Assembly (NCBI GenBank): GCA_009741485.1
Contig: CM019216.1
Span: forward strand, 42,626,844 to 42,690,843
Source: Malurus cyaneus samueli
Lineage: Eukaryota; Chordata; Aves; Passeriformes; Maluridae
Reading direction: 5' to 3'
Length of the DNA: 64,000 nt
Shown in pieces: positions 1 to 11,480 of the stretch. The notes beneath the pieces were generated by a model, which saw only the letters and a program-made list of their open reading frames with translations, ran no database searches and had not been told where the DNA came from. How positions within the stretch are numbered: the stretch's first letter is position 1; every line of letters starts with the position of its first letter. Made by a program: the position numbers and the translations under genes.

Positions 1-663
1 TTAGACCTTAAAAACCACAAACTACAGCGAATCACATGTAGTACATCAATCACCTATAACAGCCCAACTCATCATGACAGAGCCTCCGAAATCCAGTGGA
101 CAAGAAACACCTTCTGGATATAAAATTTTAAGGCCAAGTTTCTGTCCCAAGCTTTGTGAGGCTCACCTGCATGGCAAGACTCTTATTTCAATCCTCATAT
201 TTGCTACCAAACATTAACTTTAAATGTGGGTAACTGAGCTAACAACCAAAGCACTGCCAGGAAAACAAACAGAATACACACAATATTCTTTGCATATGCT
301 GTTTACCATGCATTTTCCTCACTATTTCACCAAAACATGTGATACAACCTTACTGCTTCAGATTATACTGCAATATGAAGTGTGAAGGTCTGGTACGAAA
401 AATTCACTAGAAGGAAGTAGAAAACTTTTGCAGTTTTCTGTACACAAACACTGGATTGGTCATCTCCTTCGTAATACTGAAGCAAAGGACCATTTCTACT
501 CCAGCTCTTTTTGAGGTGACAAAGACTACAAGTACTCCCCTGCAAGGAAGAGTTTCCACCAGCTCCAGCTTGAGGAAAATTAAGATAACTGGCAGCAACT
601 GACGCTCTGGCACCAAATAAACAATTTAATTAGCTGACAGGTGGAGGGAAGTAATTATTCCTC
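1..663. other. Gene-less AT-leaning DNA at left edge
   Basis: No coding region is supported. On the minus strand a polypyrimidine tract and AG lie near 249 and a CAG|GTGAGC donor at about 166, but all three frames of the enclosed segment of about 80 bases contain stops, so it could only be a non-coding exon. If the minus-strand gene starting in the CpG island is real, this stretch is part of its intron. Confidence 0.5.
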
Positions 664-930
664 TCTATGCAGCATTTGTGTGACCACATCTGGAGTACTC
701 GGTCTGGTCTGGGGAGTCCTGGGAAAAGAAAGACTGACGTACTGGAGTGAGTCCAGCGGATGTCCACAAAGCTGCTGCAGCACTTGATGTGTGAAAGTGA
801 GATGGAGAGCTGGGTTTGTTCAATCTGTCCTGGGAGAGACTCAAAACCTGTCTGGATGAGGCCCCAGCTTTGAAGTTATCACTATTGAGATCAGGGAGAT
901 CATTTCCTTCAAACACAGAGCTCATCTCAG
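664..930 (+). mobile_element. Degraded CR1 LINE 3' fragment, plus orientation
   Basis: The stretch beginning TGACCACATCTGGAGTACT, followed by a 'caagaaagac...ctggag.gagtccag.ggag.gccacaaag' block, matches the conserved 3' part of chicken-repeat 1 as I remember it. A later piece, CTCAAAACCTGTCTGGATGA, matches a more 3' block of the same family, so an internal segment has been deleted. The last 60 bases fit only loosely. CR1 is a non-LTR retrotransposon that moves by reverse transcription at the target and leaves 5'-truncated copies. Only the 3' end survives here and no reverse transcriptase remains. Short ORFs across it are by-products. Family assignment is from memory; subfamily is not determinable. 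Confidence 0.75.
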
Positions 931-3900
931 AGATGCTAGAAGGACTATTAAAAAGTAGTTTAATGAAAGAACTATTAGAAAGCACTTCTAGAAAAAAGTG
1001 TGTTAGCTCTAAAGAGAGATCAGTTACAGAAAATAAATTTTTTGCAGTATGATTAGGTGAAAAACCCATAGGTGATCATTCTTTTAAACAACATTAGGAG
1101 TTTCTCCCCATTGTCCCCTACTCCCTTCTTTAAAGCATGATGTGAAAGAGTTCAAAGCTACATATGTACCACAATTTTAAAAGGTTCAGCAAGTTCCCAT
1201 ACCAACAATCATAAAGAAAATCTACACGATGTGGTTTGACTGCAATTTTCAAGATATTTTCTCAGAAATTGTACCTCACACTGGCAACACACTGCTGATT
1301 ATAGAAGAAATTCTTATCACACTTTGGGGTAACTACATTACCAGCAGAGATTTTATTTCCCTTGCAGAGCTGCTCACACCTGCATTTTCTTAATATTTCT
1401 GTGATATTTCACTTCTGAAAGAGAGTGTCAACAACGGTCCAGTGGCACTAAGAAATTCATAGAAACGTACTCCAGCTTCAAAATTAAACTTGAGCTGCAA
1501 GCCCTCTTAACCAGTTTACTTTCGTAAGACCTCACTCATCAAAAATTGCTCTCCAGTTTTCATGGTGATGCAATTTGAATTTCTTCTTTTAAAAATTGCA
1601 CTCTGTCACAGCACCAATGCATAATATCATTGCACAGTGCCACCTTAATGTTTGTGGGTAGCTGTTATAGATGAAGCTCCTATGGAACATAATCACTCTT
1701 CTTCTGCAGATAATGTAAAAAAAAAGAAAATAATAAAAATTATTTCTTTCAAGTTCAGTAACTTTAAAAACAAAAGCTAGTTTGAGTAGTCTGATGCTAT
1801 GAAAATGAACATTCTTCTAGTTAATCCACTCTTTCTGGTCATTGCTCTCGTCTCTTCTTTTTTGTCTCAAGAAGTACAGGTTCTACACCACCACACGCCG
1901 CCACACAGATACACTCATGTACACAAGCACATCGGGGTGCTCCTGGAAGCAGACACATGAGCACAGTGCTCCTCTGGGATGCTGTGCCTACCCTGAATCT
2001 CACTGAGAGCTCCTCTGCCCACCTTGGCACAGTGCTGTGCAGGCGTACCTTGGGTCCCGGACTTGCTTCATCCAAGGAAATAAAACCAAACCACTCCTGC
2101 CCACGTGCAGGCCCGGATTGCTCTCAGCAGAGTGTGCCACACTAGCTCTAAAAAGATATCTTCTGCAAGATACAAATTTACAGATCATGGAGGAGCTGAC
2201 CACAAAAGCAAGATTCGGCTGACTCGTGTGATACCTTCATCTATACACGTCACAAAGCAGAACTAACTCTATTGCGTGGGGAGGGGGAAAAAAACAACCC
2301 CAAATAATGTAACCTCACAAATTTAAATTAAGATTTGCTGAAAATGCAAGCAGGAGCAGAGACAAGGTTACCTCACCCTTAAAGAAGTCACTGAATCACA
2401 CTGATGGTCAGTGGTTTAAAAAAAAAAAAAGGTCCATTAATGAAAGAAGTTTTTTAACCTTCTGCAGAACCAGCAGTGAATTGCTGTGAATGTCGAATCA
2501 TGAAGCAGTGCAAAGTGATGCTCTCCCCACCCTGCCTGCAATGACTAAAGAGAAGGGACACAGTCTTCCCTGCACACTTTTATCTGCAGCCCTATTTGTT
2601 CCTTTTTGGCAGCCCCACTTGAACATTAGGACAAGGAGTTCTGCAGTTTTTAAACATGTCAGTAATGCTGCCCGAAGCAAGAAAGACAGTCAATGCTTGT
2701 CTTCCACCTCCCCCAGTGCACAAAAGGTCACTTCCGACCTTCAGTGTAGGGGATGTTTCTTCCACAAGGTCACAACATTCAGCAGCTCTCTTCTCAGCCA
2801 AATTTTTGGGCTCACTGCTTTTCCTACAAAAGGGAAACTGTTAGAGAGGTGTTCAAAACAAATTGAAGGCAATGCTGTGTGTGGGGTTTTTTGAGAGCAT
2901 ACAGCCTGTATCCTGAGAGTTGAATCTGGCTCTTCAATTTGTCAGCTCCTGCACACTGATCTTATCCCTGCTGTAGGCTGATGGGCTTACAGAGTTTTTC
3001 AACAATGATTACAATGGGCTGCATTAAACACTTTTTTTTTTCCTTTTAAAGGTAGTATGCCTCAGCCTTTCTGAATAAAATACAAGAGATATTAAAAAAT
3101 TAAAATAAAATAAAAATCCAACAGCTATTTCTCTTCACAAGCCCATAGTATGAATTCTTATGACTACAAAAATCACTGACCATTCAAAGATACCTGGAGA
3201 ATCTAATATTTGGAAAGAAAGGCCTGCATATTCAGCTAAAGACTGTAAATTAAAATTATTAATTACTTCAGATACTGTGCTAGTCTAAAAGATTAGTTTT
3301 AAATAGTTTTATTCCTTCTTGAAGAGAGAGAAACAAGCAAAACATTCTCAATTAATTTGGAAATGGGACCGAGGGTGTTTCTTGATGAAATCACCAATTT
3401 AAATGATGCATAGAGTGATAACATCCAAAAATTTCATAATCTGTTGGCTATCTCACAGATGAAACCCAGAAAGAAATTTAGGAGTTTTCAGGGAGGCAGA
3501 CAGGCAACAGATAGAACTGGCATTTTTGCTGGTCTTTAAACAAAAATCGTGTTGGATATGGGCTCCCTCTGCGTAATTCAAACTTTATTAGCACACAGTG
3601 ACAGCATGCAAGAGAACCTGCTCACAGGGAGATCTAAAAACATGCAAGAGGTCATGAACTTCACCATAATAAACGCCCTCCACCCTTAACCTCACCACCA
3701 AGAACAAACACTGAGCATTTACATACAACTCAAGATAAGAAACAGTCTAATTCCCTACTCAGACAACAGAGGTTTTCGTTCTGAGTCTTAGAGATGCTCT
3801 TTTCTCTTGGGAAAAATATATCATATCTTCCTAGTGAGGGGCTGCCCACAAAGAACAGTACCAGGAATAAATGAATATCCTTTCTTTTAAGGGCTTGAGA

Positions 3901-6900
3901 GTCGCTTTTGCTTACACCTGCTCTCTTCCCCTATCCCTGGGGTGAAAGCAGCTGGCTGGAGGACACAATCATCACCATCTTCCAAACAGGGCTATCAGCT
4001 GGACTTCTCTGTTAAGCCCTGAGAAATGAGCGGGTGTGGGATTGTGTCCTCTGCTAAATCCTAGGAAACAACCAGGTTTGGGATTAAGCCATGTGCCCAG
4101 CACTTTCATCGTCCACTGTGGTGGCTTCTGGCTTGGAGAACTTCTGGACCTACCAACAACAATTCTTCTCAATTATTTTGGGCAAGAGCATCAACTTCAA
4201 CTATAAGCCCCAGAGTAATTCTGTGGTTTAAAGGTCAGGCACAAAGGGGAAAAAACCCAACACGCTTATTAAAAAAAAGAAACAAAATAACAAAACACCA
4301 ACACAATTATCTGTACATTGTTATAATGAGCGAAGATAGGAAATACATGATATTCCAAAGCCATGCCAGGAAAACCTTCAGAGCTGTCTTTTTTGTAAGG
4401 GTACACAGCTGCAAGTCAAAGATCAATGTTACGCAAAGTGCTCTTTCACACACAGGTTGTTCAAAAACAAGGGAAGGTGAAAGGTCTTTATTAATACAAT
4501 AAAAGGCCTCCAAATGAATGTTAAAGTTTATTTGCTAAAAACCGGCAAAACAAAAACCCCAACCCAACCTCCTCCCCTCCCCCAACAAGTGAAAGAATAG
4601 AAATTGTAATGAAAAATGATGCCAGGAATCACCAGACAGGCCATTAGAGAACTCTCATGGAATGGTAAAGGTTTTCTTAAAAAAAGCACAAACCCAAATG
4701 GGCATTTAATATTAATCTTCATTCTCACAGCCTGTTTAACTTCTCTGTACAGCTTCATACAGCAAACTCAGACCTGCCATGATTGAGATTATCTGGCAAA
4801 AATACTTTTCTCTTGGACTATACCAAAAAGGCTCCAGAACTATTTTGGTCAAATCTGTTAACAGAGGAAAACTGGAGCCAAGAGGAAAAGGACAATTTTA
4901 AACAGAGAAGATATTTCATCCAAGCCAAGCCAATCATTTGAGGTTTCCTCCTTACTCCTCCCAAAATCACTAAAACAAGAGTTATTTTCATGTTAAAGTG
5001 GTGCCAAACACTTCTTTTCTGTTGAAGCAAATGTCCTGAATCACAGACACAGACTCAAGGGCAGCTTCCTCTGCCTGCTTCAGCCAGCTCTTCCCTCAGT
5101 CTGTTCACTGTCCCTCCACCCCAGCTTCTCCCCTTCTTGGTACATTGCGCTGCTGCCATTACCATCACTTTCAGCTTCAAAACACTTTCCAAATTCACCA
5201 CTGCGAGCAACAACACTTCGGTGAATAAACCAATATTTTTCAAGCATTTCTGGAAGCCTCAGCAGTGACGGTACATTTTGTCTGAAGTGCAAGGTGTCAA
5301 TTTCAGGTTATAATCGTCCTTGCACAGCCAAAGCTTTAGATGTTAATCTGTCTTTTAGAGCTCCCAGAGCTGCTGCAAGGGAGCTTGGAGGATGAGCAGA
5401 AGATCTTTCAGAGGCCACCCCAAGAGCTGTGAAGCAAAATGAGCTATGTGAGGTGGAGTCTTTTTGTTCAGGGCTGGTTGACGATAGTGCCTTTGTTTTG
5501 GGGAGAGCAGAGTAGCTGCTCCCAGCACAGGATTCGATACTATTAAAAGTATCTCTGGCTCCTCTGAGGAGCTCTGACTGCGCTCCTTTGTACTTCAGAG
5601 CACTGAACACATCACTCACAGCTGCTTCTCAACATCCCTCCTTTCTGGTTGTAGCCACGGGGAACCGAAAGCAGGAGGGAACAAAGAATTTCCCTAGGCT
5701 AGAAGAGGGCTCTAGTCATTGCTGCCTCCTAAAAAATCCACCAAAATAGAGTAAAACAAGTAAGCACAGAGGGGTGACCTTCCCTGTTCTCATCAAAACA
5801 TTCTCACATCGCAGCTGCCTTGTGGAGTTCATCACATTAAACCACATCTTGATATGATGAACATCAACGAACTTGCTCTAAAAATTTAAGATTTTGCCTT
5901 AAGCAAGAAGGACTTATTACTCACAGATACTTTAGAAAATTATAGTGTGGAAGGGGCAACTTTCCGAGGTGCACGACTTCTCTGAATCAGGAGAAGCTGG
6001 GATGGAAAATATGGGGTAACCTCTACCCATGGAAACTCATCACAAACAATGTCAGCAGAACCACTCAGATTGGGATGTCTTTGATAAAAGGAGCTGCATT
6101 TTGGGAAGGGCAGCAAGTTTAAAATTAATTTGCTGTCCTCTTCCCCCTTGAAAGAATGATTTATCTCAGACCATTTAATTCAAATGGCTTGATACTGCCA
6201 TGCTATCTTTTTTGATAGCTTTTTCAGATGAAAAACATTCATTCAAATTCATGGTATACAAAGAATAGAGCTGGTCAGGAAAAAATCTGACAGTCATTTT
6301 CTGCAAGATGATTTAGTTCTATCCACACCCTAAAGCTCTGCAAAACTGCTGCTGATTTTATACGCCAGTAAAAAGTCAAAGTGTCAAAGGTTCTATTTTG
6401 CTCCAAACAGGTGGCAGTATTTTAAGCTGAAAACCTTGCTTTCACAGTAACTTACCATTTAAAACAGTCAGAGGCAAGATGAGGCATCATGTTTTGATTG
6501 ATTTGAAGTAATACAATTTTTCAACTCCCCCAGTAAAAGCAGTGATAGTGTTCAGCTTTGTTCCCATTCCAAGTGAAGTAAAGTTCCAAAAGAGGTCTGC
6601 AAAATGTCACTGTTTTCCTGCAGCCAGTGGTAAGGACAGCAACAGGGTACTTCTCCTTGGCTGCCACTCCTGTAAGGTCAGGCCTGTTTCTGGTTTCAGG
6701 GCTCAAGGACACCTCCCACAGACAGGTTTAACTTGACCACCCTCAAACAGGGAGGCAACCCTCTGCCTGAAACCCCAGCACTGCCTGAGTTAACAAGTGA
6801 GACTGCCCTAGAGCGCAACGCGCTCCTTAACGAGTGTCACACACTCTCGGATTTACCCAAACAGCTTCAACCTTTCATGTTTCATCTGCACCTGTCATTT

Positions 6901-7012
6901 CTCTGTCTGGAAGTCAAGCACTAAGGGCAAAACCCATGACAGGATGCAAATGCTAGAAATCCCAATTCTTCTACACCTGCATGTGTGTAATCTACCGAAA
7001 TACAAACTTGGG
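931..7012. other. Presumed intron or intergenic DNA
   Basis: Six kilobases without a supportable gene. ORFs of up to about 130 codons occur (for example 2,490-2,894 on plus and 5,308-5,619 on minus), but they have no recognisable domain and no consistent splice framework, and are short enough to be chance. Small homopolymer runs occur at 2,418-2,430 and 3,032-3,041. Near 6,453 a strong minus-strand donor (AAATG|GTAAGTTA) has no acceptor that gives an open frame. If the island promoter at 11 kb fires leftward, this is its first intron. Confidence 0.45.
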
Positions 7013-7155
7013 TTTGTTTTTTGTTTTTATTCTTTTTTTTGTTTGTTTGTTTGTTTTGGTACTTTTTGTGGGAGTTCTTCTTTGGTTGGTTGATTTTTTG
7101 GTGTGTTTTCCTTGTTTTCTGGTTTGCTTTTTTTTTTTTTTTTTTTTTTTTAATT
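7013..7155. repeat. T-rich low-complexity block with TTTG units and T24 run
   Basis: The plus strand is almost only T and G here. It includes several TTTG units near 7,040-7,060 and a run of about 24 T at 7,128-7,151. The mirror-image lysine- and asparagine-rich ORF on minus and phenylalanine- and leucine-rich ORF on plus come only from this composition. A retroposon tail is possible, but no element body is recognisable beside it. Confidence 0.85.
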
Positions 7156-10100
7156 ATAAAATTATAACTAACCAAAAGCAGGTTAGGGTTTTTAAAGTCT
7201 ACTAGTTAACCCTAAGCCACCATGGTACTGAGGTGAGACACCCAGCAGGCAGGCAGATGCAGCCCTGGAGTTTCACCTCCTTCTGAGGCACTTTGCACTG
7301 GGTGTCCCTGGCAGCATTTCCCTCTCCACAGCAGCCACTGGGAATGCAGCTCTGAGGTGCACAATGAGCATGGCACAGTGAGCAGCCACATCCCCCGCTC
7401 AGGGGTGAGAGATCCAGGGATCACAGCTCAGGGTGCTCCACGCTGAAGCAAACAAACCCTTTTGTGGGTTTTGCCTCAAGTAAAAGGCTGACTTGCACAA
7501 TACAGATCTGCAGGCCTTTTGTCACCAAAGGGATCCTTAATTGCTGGACTTCAATGAGACTGCTCGGGTGAACTAGATTTGTCAGTCCAAGTCCTGTTTT
7601 TGGAGTAATGGGTCAAAATTACTGTGAAGACACTTCTGCGGAAGCTGCAGGGATGGGAGTGGGACGGGAGTGATTGGTTTTCTCCCTCTGAAAGGAAGGT
7701 CACTTTGACAATACACACTGCCAGCAGCAGACCTGCCCATAAAGCAAATTACAAAGTGCTGTCCATGACACAAACAAACACCGTTATTATACATTCAAAG
7801 TAGTGCCCAAACTGAATTAAGCAGAACTTTACAGAACAAGTTCGAATCAAATATTAATGTGCACCTCAGAGAGGAGGGTGAAGGGAAGATACACGCCTCT
7901 AACTCTTTTTCTCCCTGAAGTAAAGGCATGCTAATGCAGCAAGACAGAAAAGTGAAGGTGCTGGTTAAATAAAAGTAATTGGGCATAAGACAGCCAACAG
8001 CTCTAAGCTTTCCTTAACACCATACAATATACGATACTGTAGATGTACCCTGTAACAGTGTTAAATCATCACAAATGTGCTAGGCAGCTTTCACTCACCT
8101 TAGCTACAATTTTATTACACTGTAAATCCAATGCAGATGATACCATGTCCAGAGTATACTCAGCTGAATTCAGCTAAGCCACAGGGCCAGTGGCCACAGA
8201 GGCCCTCATCTTATCAGACTCCACTCACGGATTTCAGATGACACCATTTAGGTAATTCACATAAAAGTATTGTGGAATCTACCGTAGTAGATTATAGTAG
8301 TAGAAATAACTATTTCCTTAGCAATGTTTTTTCTTACTCATATGAATCACAAATTTATCAATGAGTTCTAACTTTTAAAGACACATGCTAAAATGCTTAA
8401 TAAGCAACTTCTCCATACCATCTTCTTCACTTCAGGCTTACACTGACTGCCATTGCCATATGCAGAAGTTGTTTGTCCCCTGACTGAAGAGATGTTTTTA
8501 TTCAACGTCAAAATAACTTTGAGAGAAGGCTGTTCAGGATTTTGTACATAACTGGTATTTCATACCACTATGTCCTTCACCAGCAGGCAACACAGAATTT
8601 CTGAAACAACATGCCTGAAGCATAAACCACAAAGCACCACAGCCAGTGGCCTACCATCAGACAACTTCATACTGAAAATTGCTTCTTTTGCCAAAGACAA
8701 GCCACTCAGATGAGGAAGTAATTTGTTGGAGGTGGAGAAGAAGGATGCTTACAGGCACCCTCTAAGAAGCATCTGAACATTTCAACAAATTTTCAGCCAA
8801 CTATCAACAAAATACAAATTTCTAAAGCATTAATTAGGTAATCTTTCTCTTTTTCGTCAAAAGTGCAGCTTTGTGGGGTAAAAAGGACTTAGGAAGAAAC
8901 CCAATGTCTCTTTCACAAGAGATATCATTCTTAAAATTGTTCTTATATTGTAAAAAGACACTGACCTACTAATACTCATCAAGCGCTATTAGTTTTCTGA
9001 GCACACAAATCAAGGTGCTGAAACCTCCTGGGGCAAAGGTAACAACCTTTCCACTTTACTGATACTAAATGAACGTGCAACTGTAAAAATGAACTATCGC
9101 CCCTCCAGTTTCCCACTGGGTCAAGCAGTGGCTACAATGGATGTAACTGAGAAACTGGAGATGCTGCCTTCCCTCCCTTCCCACTCTGGTATTTTTCTTC
9201 TGCACGCCTTTGTTCACTTAACAGAACTTTGTTTGAAGTGTGTTTTTACTCCTTCACTGCATGACAAACCCACACAGTCAGGAGACAGGCTTATAAAAAC
9301 CACAGATCTCCAGCAGGGAGCTCAACGGTGGGTGTAATATTGGACACAGCTCTCCATTCATCATGCACATTCTCTGGATTTCAAGTTGACAGTGTCCCTT
9401 TAGCTTACTGTTCCTCCTCACGGGAGACCAGACAAGTCAACCCTAATGAAAACACTTCCTCCACCAGCATATAAACAAACGGATCTTCACCTGCAACTGC
9501 TCTCAGCTTCCAGAACGCTAGTTAAAAAAAAACGTCAAGACAAAAACAAAAGAAAAGAAAAAAAAAAGGGGTGTGGGAAGGAGATCCTGGAAAGTGTTAC
9601 AGCTGCAGGAATGGTGGAAGGAAGGATGTGGGAGTTAAGGAGGTTGTATACAAGGAGGAAAATGACAAGGTCTCAAAGGCGTTCCCAGTCTTGTGCACGC
9701 ATTTCAAAAACCCGGTCCGCCCTGGCCACTCGTTATTTAGCATTTTAAGAATCAGAGCGTATCAGAGTGATTGATGAGCAACTGCAGAGGGTTGCTTTCC
9801 ACTCAGCCCAAACCTTCTCCTCCAGCACCTTCTCAGCCCTGCCCTCCCCGTCACTGCTGAACGGACCACGGTATCATGGTCTTGTTTCCACAAAGTGACC
9901 CCCTTCCCTCTCCCAGAGCTCACGCACACGCAGAATCCACACAGAGCAGAAATCGGGCGAGATCCCGAGGAAGCAGAGGCCAGACTGAGCGTTATTAAGG
10001 AGGTCAGGAGACACGTACACTGTGGCTCTGCAGACGCAGCAAAACGCTGGCACCCATGGTGTGGCGTTTGGTATCTCTCCCTAATCTAAAATGTAGCTGA

Positions 10101-10319
10101 AAAGGAACTGGCACCGGATCAGCGGCCTCATCTGGGAAGGAACAGAGAGGCTCTAGGGGAGAGACAAGAAACAAACCTCTTTTCACATCCTACCACCCTT
10201 GGGCATTTTGTGCGTCCCTTCTTTCTTCCCTGAAAGAGGCCTTTGTCACAGACGCGCAAATCCTATACGATTTATTTCAGAGGGAGAGAAGATCTTTTTA
10301 TTTATTTCCCCCCCTCCCC
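7156..10319. other. Presumed intron 1 DNA next to the CpG island
   Basis: There is no supportable gene apart from the candidate exon at 8,099-8,173. GC content rises gradually after about 9,780 toward the island. Short ORFs around 9,446-9,774 and 9,895-10,089 are not recognisable and have no splice framework. An A-rich patch at 9,525-9,568 is low complexity. Confidence 0.45.
8099..8173 (-). other. Candidate 75-nt minus-strand exon, identity unknown
   Basis: On the minus strand a GGCTTAG acceptor with a moderate pyrimidine tract precedes 25 open codons, which end at a good GCTAAG|GTGAGTG donor. The segment is symmetric (phase 0 to 0). It reads from LNSAEYTLDM to CNKIVAK and contains an ATG in a fair context (GACATGG), so it could be an internal exon or carry a start codon. 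It lies downstream of the presumed non-coding exon 1, as an early exon should. Against it: 25 open codons and one donor match occur by chance often, the peptide matches nothing I know, and no partner exon was found. Confidence 0.2.
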
Positions 10320-10628
10320 TTTTTCGCAGTTCGACGACAACAAATACGTCCCTGTGCTGCGCCCCCTCCCCTCTCCCCGGCCGGCGTCCGCGGGGGCGGG
10401 GGACACCGACACGGGCGACCCCCGGGCACGCAGGGGCCGCCACAGGCGGTCACCGGCGCTGCCCCGGCCCTCCCCGCGCTGCGGCCGCGGCTCCGGTGGG
10501 GGAGGCGGGCACGGGTCCCGTGTGCGTGCGTGGGGGAGACCGCAGCAGCGGGCCGCCTCCCCTCGCCGGAGCCCCCGCACCCCATCACCGCTCGGGCGCA
10601 CAAAGGAAACAGACCCGCCGCAGCATCT

Positions 10629-10655
10629 ATCCATCCATCCATCCATCCATCCATC
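10629..10655. repeat. ATCC tetranucleotide microsatellite
   Basis: Six full ATCC units and a partial seventh lie just inside the presumed first intron, about 50 bp past the minus-strand donor at 10,704. Translated, the repeat gives Ile-His-Pro-Ser on plus and Met-Asp-Gly-Trp on minus, which explains the odd peptides in long ORFs there. It is likely to vary in length between individuals. Confidence 0.95.
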
Positions 10656-10703
10656 ATCCGCGCATCCTCGCCCCGTTCCCCCCGGGGGCTCCGGCCTCGT
10701 TAC

Positions 10704-11100
10704 CTGAGCGGCGTCCAGCTGGCTCGGCTCCTCTCAGCTCAGCGCAGCGCGGGGCCGGGCGGCGCCGCGCACTCGCATCCTCCTCGCTCCGCTCCCCGCC
10801 GGCTGCCCCCGCCCGCCCCCGCAGCGAGGGGCGCCGCTCGGGCACCGCTGCCTCTCCCCGGGCAGACGCGCTGCGCCGAGCCGCGGCCGGCGCGGAGGCG
10901 GCGACTCGTGCGGCGGCACAGCCGCAGCCTGGCAGGGATGAGCTCGCACGGGCTCTCCGGCTGCTGCCGCCGCCGCCTTCTCGCCTCCGCTCCGCTCCGC
11001 TCGCTCGCTCGCCCGGCGAGCGCGGCTCGGGCGCTCCCTCCCCACGGGGCTCCTGACAGATGGCGCAACCGCAGCGCCGCCGCGCCGCCGGCCCCGCTCG
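10704..11100 (-). other. Presumed non-coding first exon of a minus-strand gene
   Basis: On the minus strand, GC-rich sequence downstream of the paired CCAAT boxes runs into a good donor, GCTCAG|GTAACG, with the last exon base at 10,704. This is the typical position and look of a 5' UTR exon. The start is not defined; 11,100 is an estimate from the CCAAT boxes at 11,174-11,215. ATGs inside lead either to a short upstream ORF or to GC-driven frames with no recognised protein. The gene would continue leftward beyond the window. An lncRNA first exon is the main alternative. Confidence 0.45.
10734..10778 (-). other. Upstream ORF of 14 codons in presumed 5' UTR
   Basis: An ATG at 10,778 in a purine context (AGGATGC) opens a frame reading MRVRGAARPRAALS, which stops 30 bases before the splice donor at 10,704. 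If the exon is a leader, this short ORF would lie upstream of the main start codon and could lower its translation. There is no sign of a conserved peptide, and it may be chance. Confidence 0.25.
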
Positions 11101-11173
11101 CCCGCCGAGCCGGCAGCCGCCCCCCGCCCGCCTCGCCCCTCCGCGGGGCGGCCCTGACTGACAGCGCCGGCGG

Positions 11174-11215
11174 CCAATGGCGGAGCGCGCCCTCAGCCGC
11201 CGCCGCTCTGATTGG
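11174..11215. promoter_or_regulatory. Pair of inverted CCAAT boxes
   Basis: CCAAT is at 11,174-11,178 on plus and its complement ATTGG at 11,211-11,215, with both flanks GC-rich (GGCCAATGG and TGATTGGT match NF-Y site flanks). NF-Y sites usually lie 60-100 bp upstream of start sites, so leftward starts near 11,080-11,110 and rightward starts near 11,280-11,320 are expected. The plus-strand splice-like GTGAGT at 11,215 overlaps the second box and is probably part of it rather than a donor. Confidence 0.6.
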
Positions 11216-11480
11216 TGAGTTTGGGGGAGGCGGGGCGTGCGGCCGCGGGCGGGCAGCGCCCACAGACGCCCCCGAGCAGCGGCCGCAGCTTCGGGCGAGC
11301 GGCGCGGCCGTAAGGGAGCCATTCCCGATTCCGGTACGGCCGGGAAGGGAAACCGGGGGCCAAGAGGAGGGAAGAAGGAAGGAGGGATGGCCGCTCCGTG
11401 TCGGGGGTCGCGGCCGGCAGCTGCCAGCGCCTGAGCGGTTCGGGATGCTCCGCGCACCGCTGGGGCGCCTCGGGAGGCGG

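Larger units (their letters stand above)
10320..11480. promoter_or_regulatory. CpG island, probable bidirectional promoter
   Basis: About 1.1 kb is very GC-rich with dense CpG, in sharp contrast to AT-leaning flanks, the usual mark of a vertebrate housekeeping or developmental promoter. GC boxes (Sp-type sites) lie at about 10,388-10,400, 10,497-10,510, 10,805-10,822 and 11,222-11,237. Two CCAAT boxes in opposite orientation sit 37 bp apart at 11,174-11,178 and 11,211-11,215, and no TATA box is seen, an arrangement common at divergent promoters bound by NF-Y. A YY1-like ATGGCG core is at 11,060-11,065. The very long GC-rich ORFs that run through the island in several frames reflect the scarcity of stop codons at this composition. 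Confidence 0.85.

Noticed and set aside
166..249. Minus-strand acceptor and CAG|GTGAGC donor resembling an exon
   Set aside because: All three frames contain stops and nothing else links it to a gene; left as intronic sequence.
6453..6525. Minus-strand donor AAATG|GTAAGTTA with an apparent coding stretch
   Set aside because: The only nearby acceptor puts a stop in or just after the start of each usable frame.
6921..7175. Lysine-rich minus-strand ORF
   Set aside because: Translation of the T-rich low-complexity block.
7838..7850. AGTTCGAATCA resembling a tRNA B box
   Set aside because: No matching A box, acceptor stem or cloverleaf can be drawn around it.
11177..11214. Short plus-strand reading starting MAERALSRRRSD and ending at a GTGAGT donor
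   Set aside because: The ATG overlaps one CCAAT box and the donor overlaps the other, so both are better explained as NF-Y sites. Joined to the 13,571 exon the frame stops soon.
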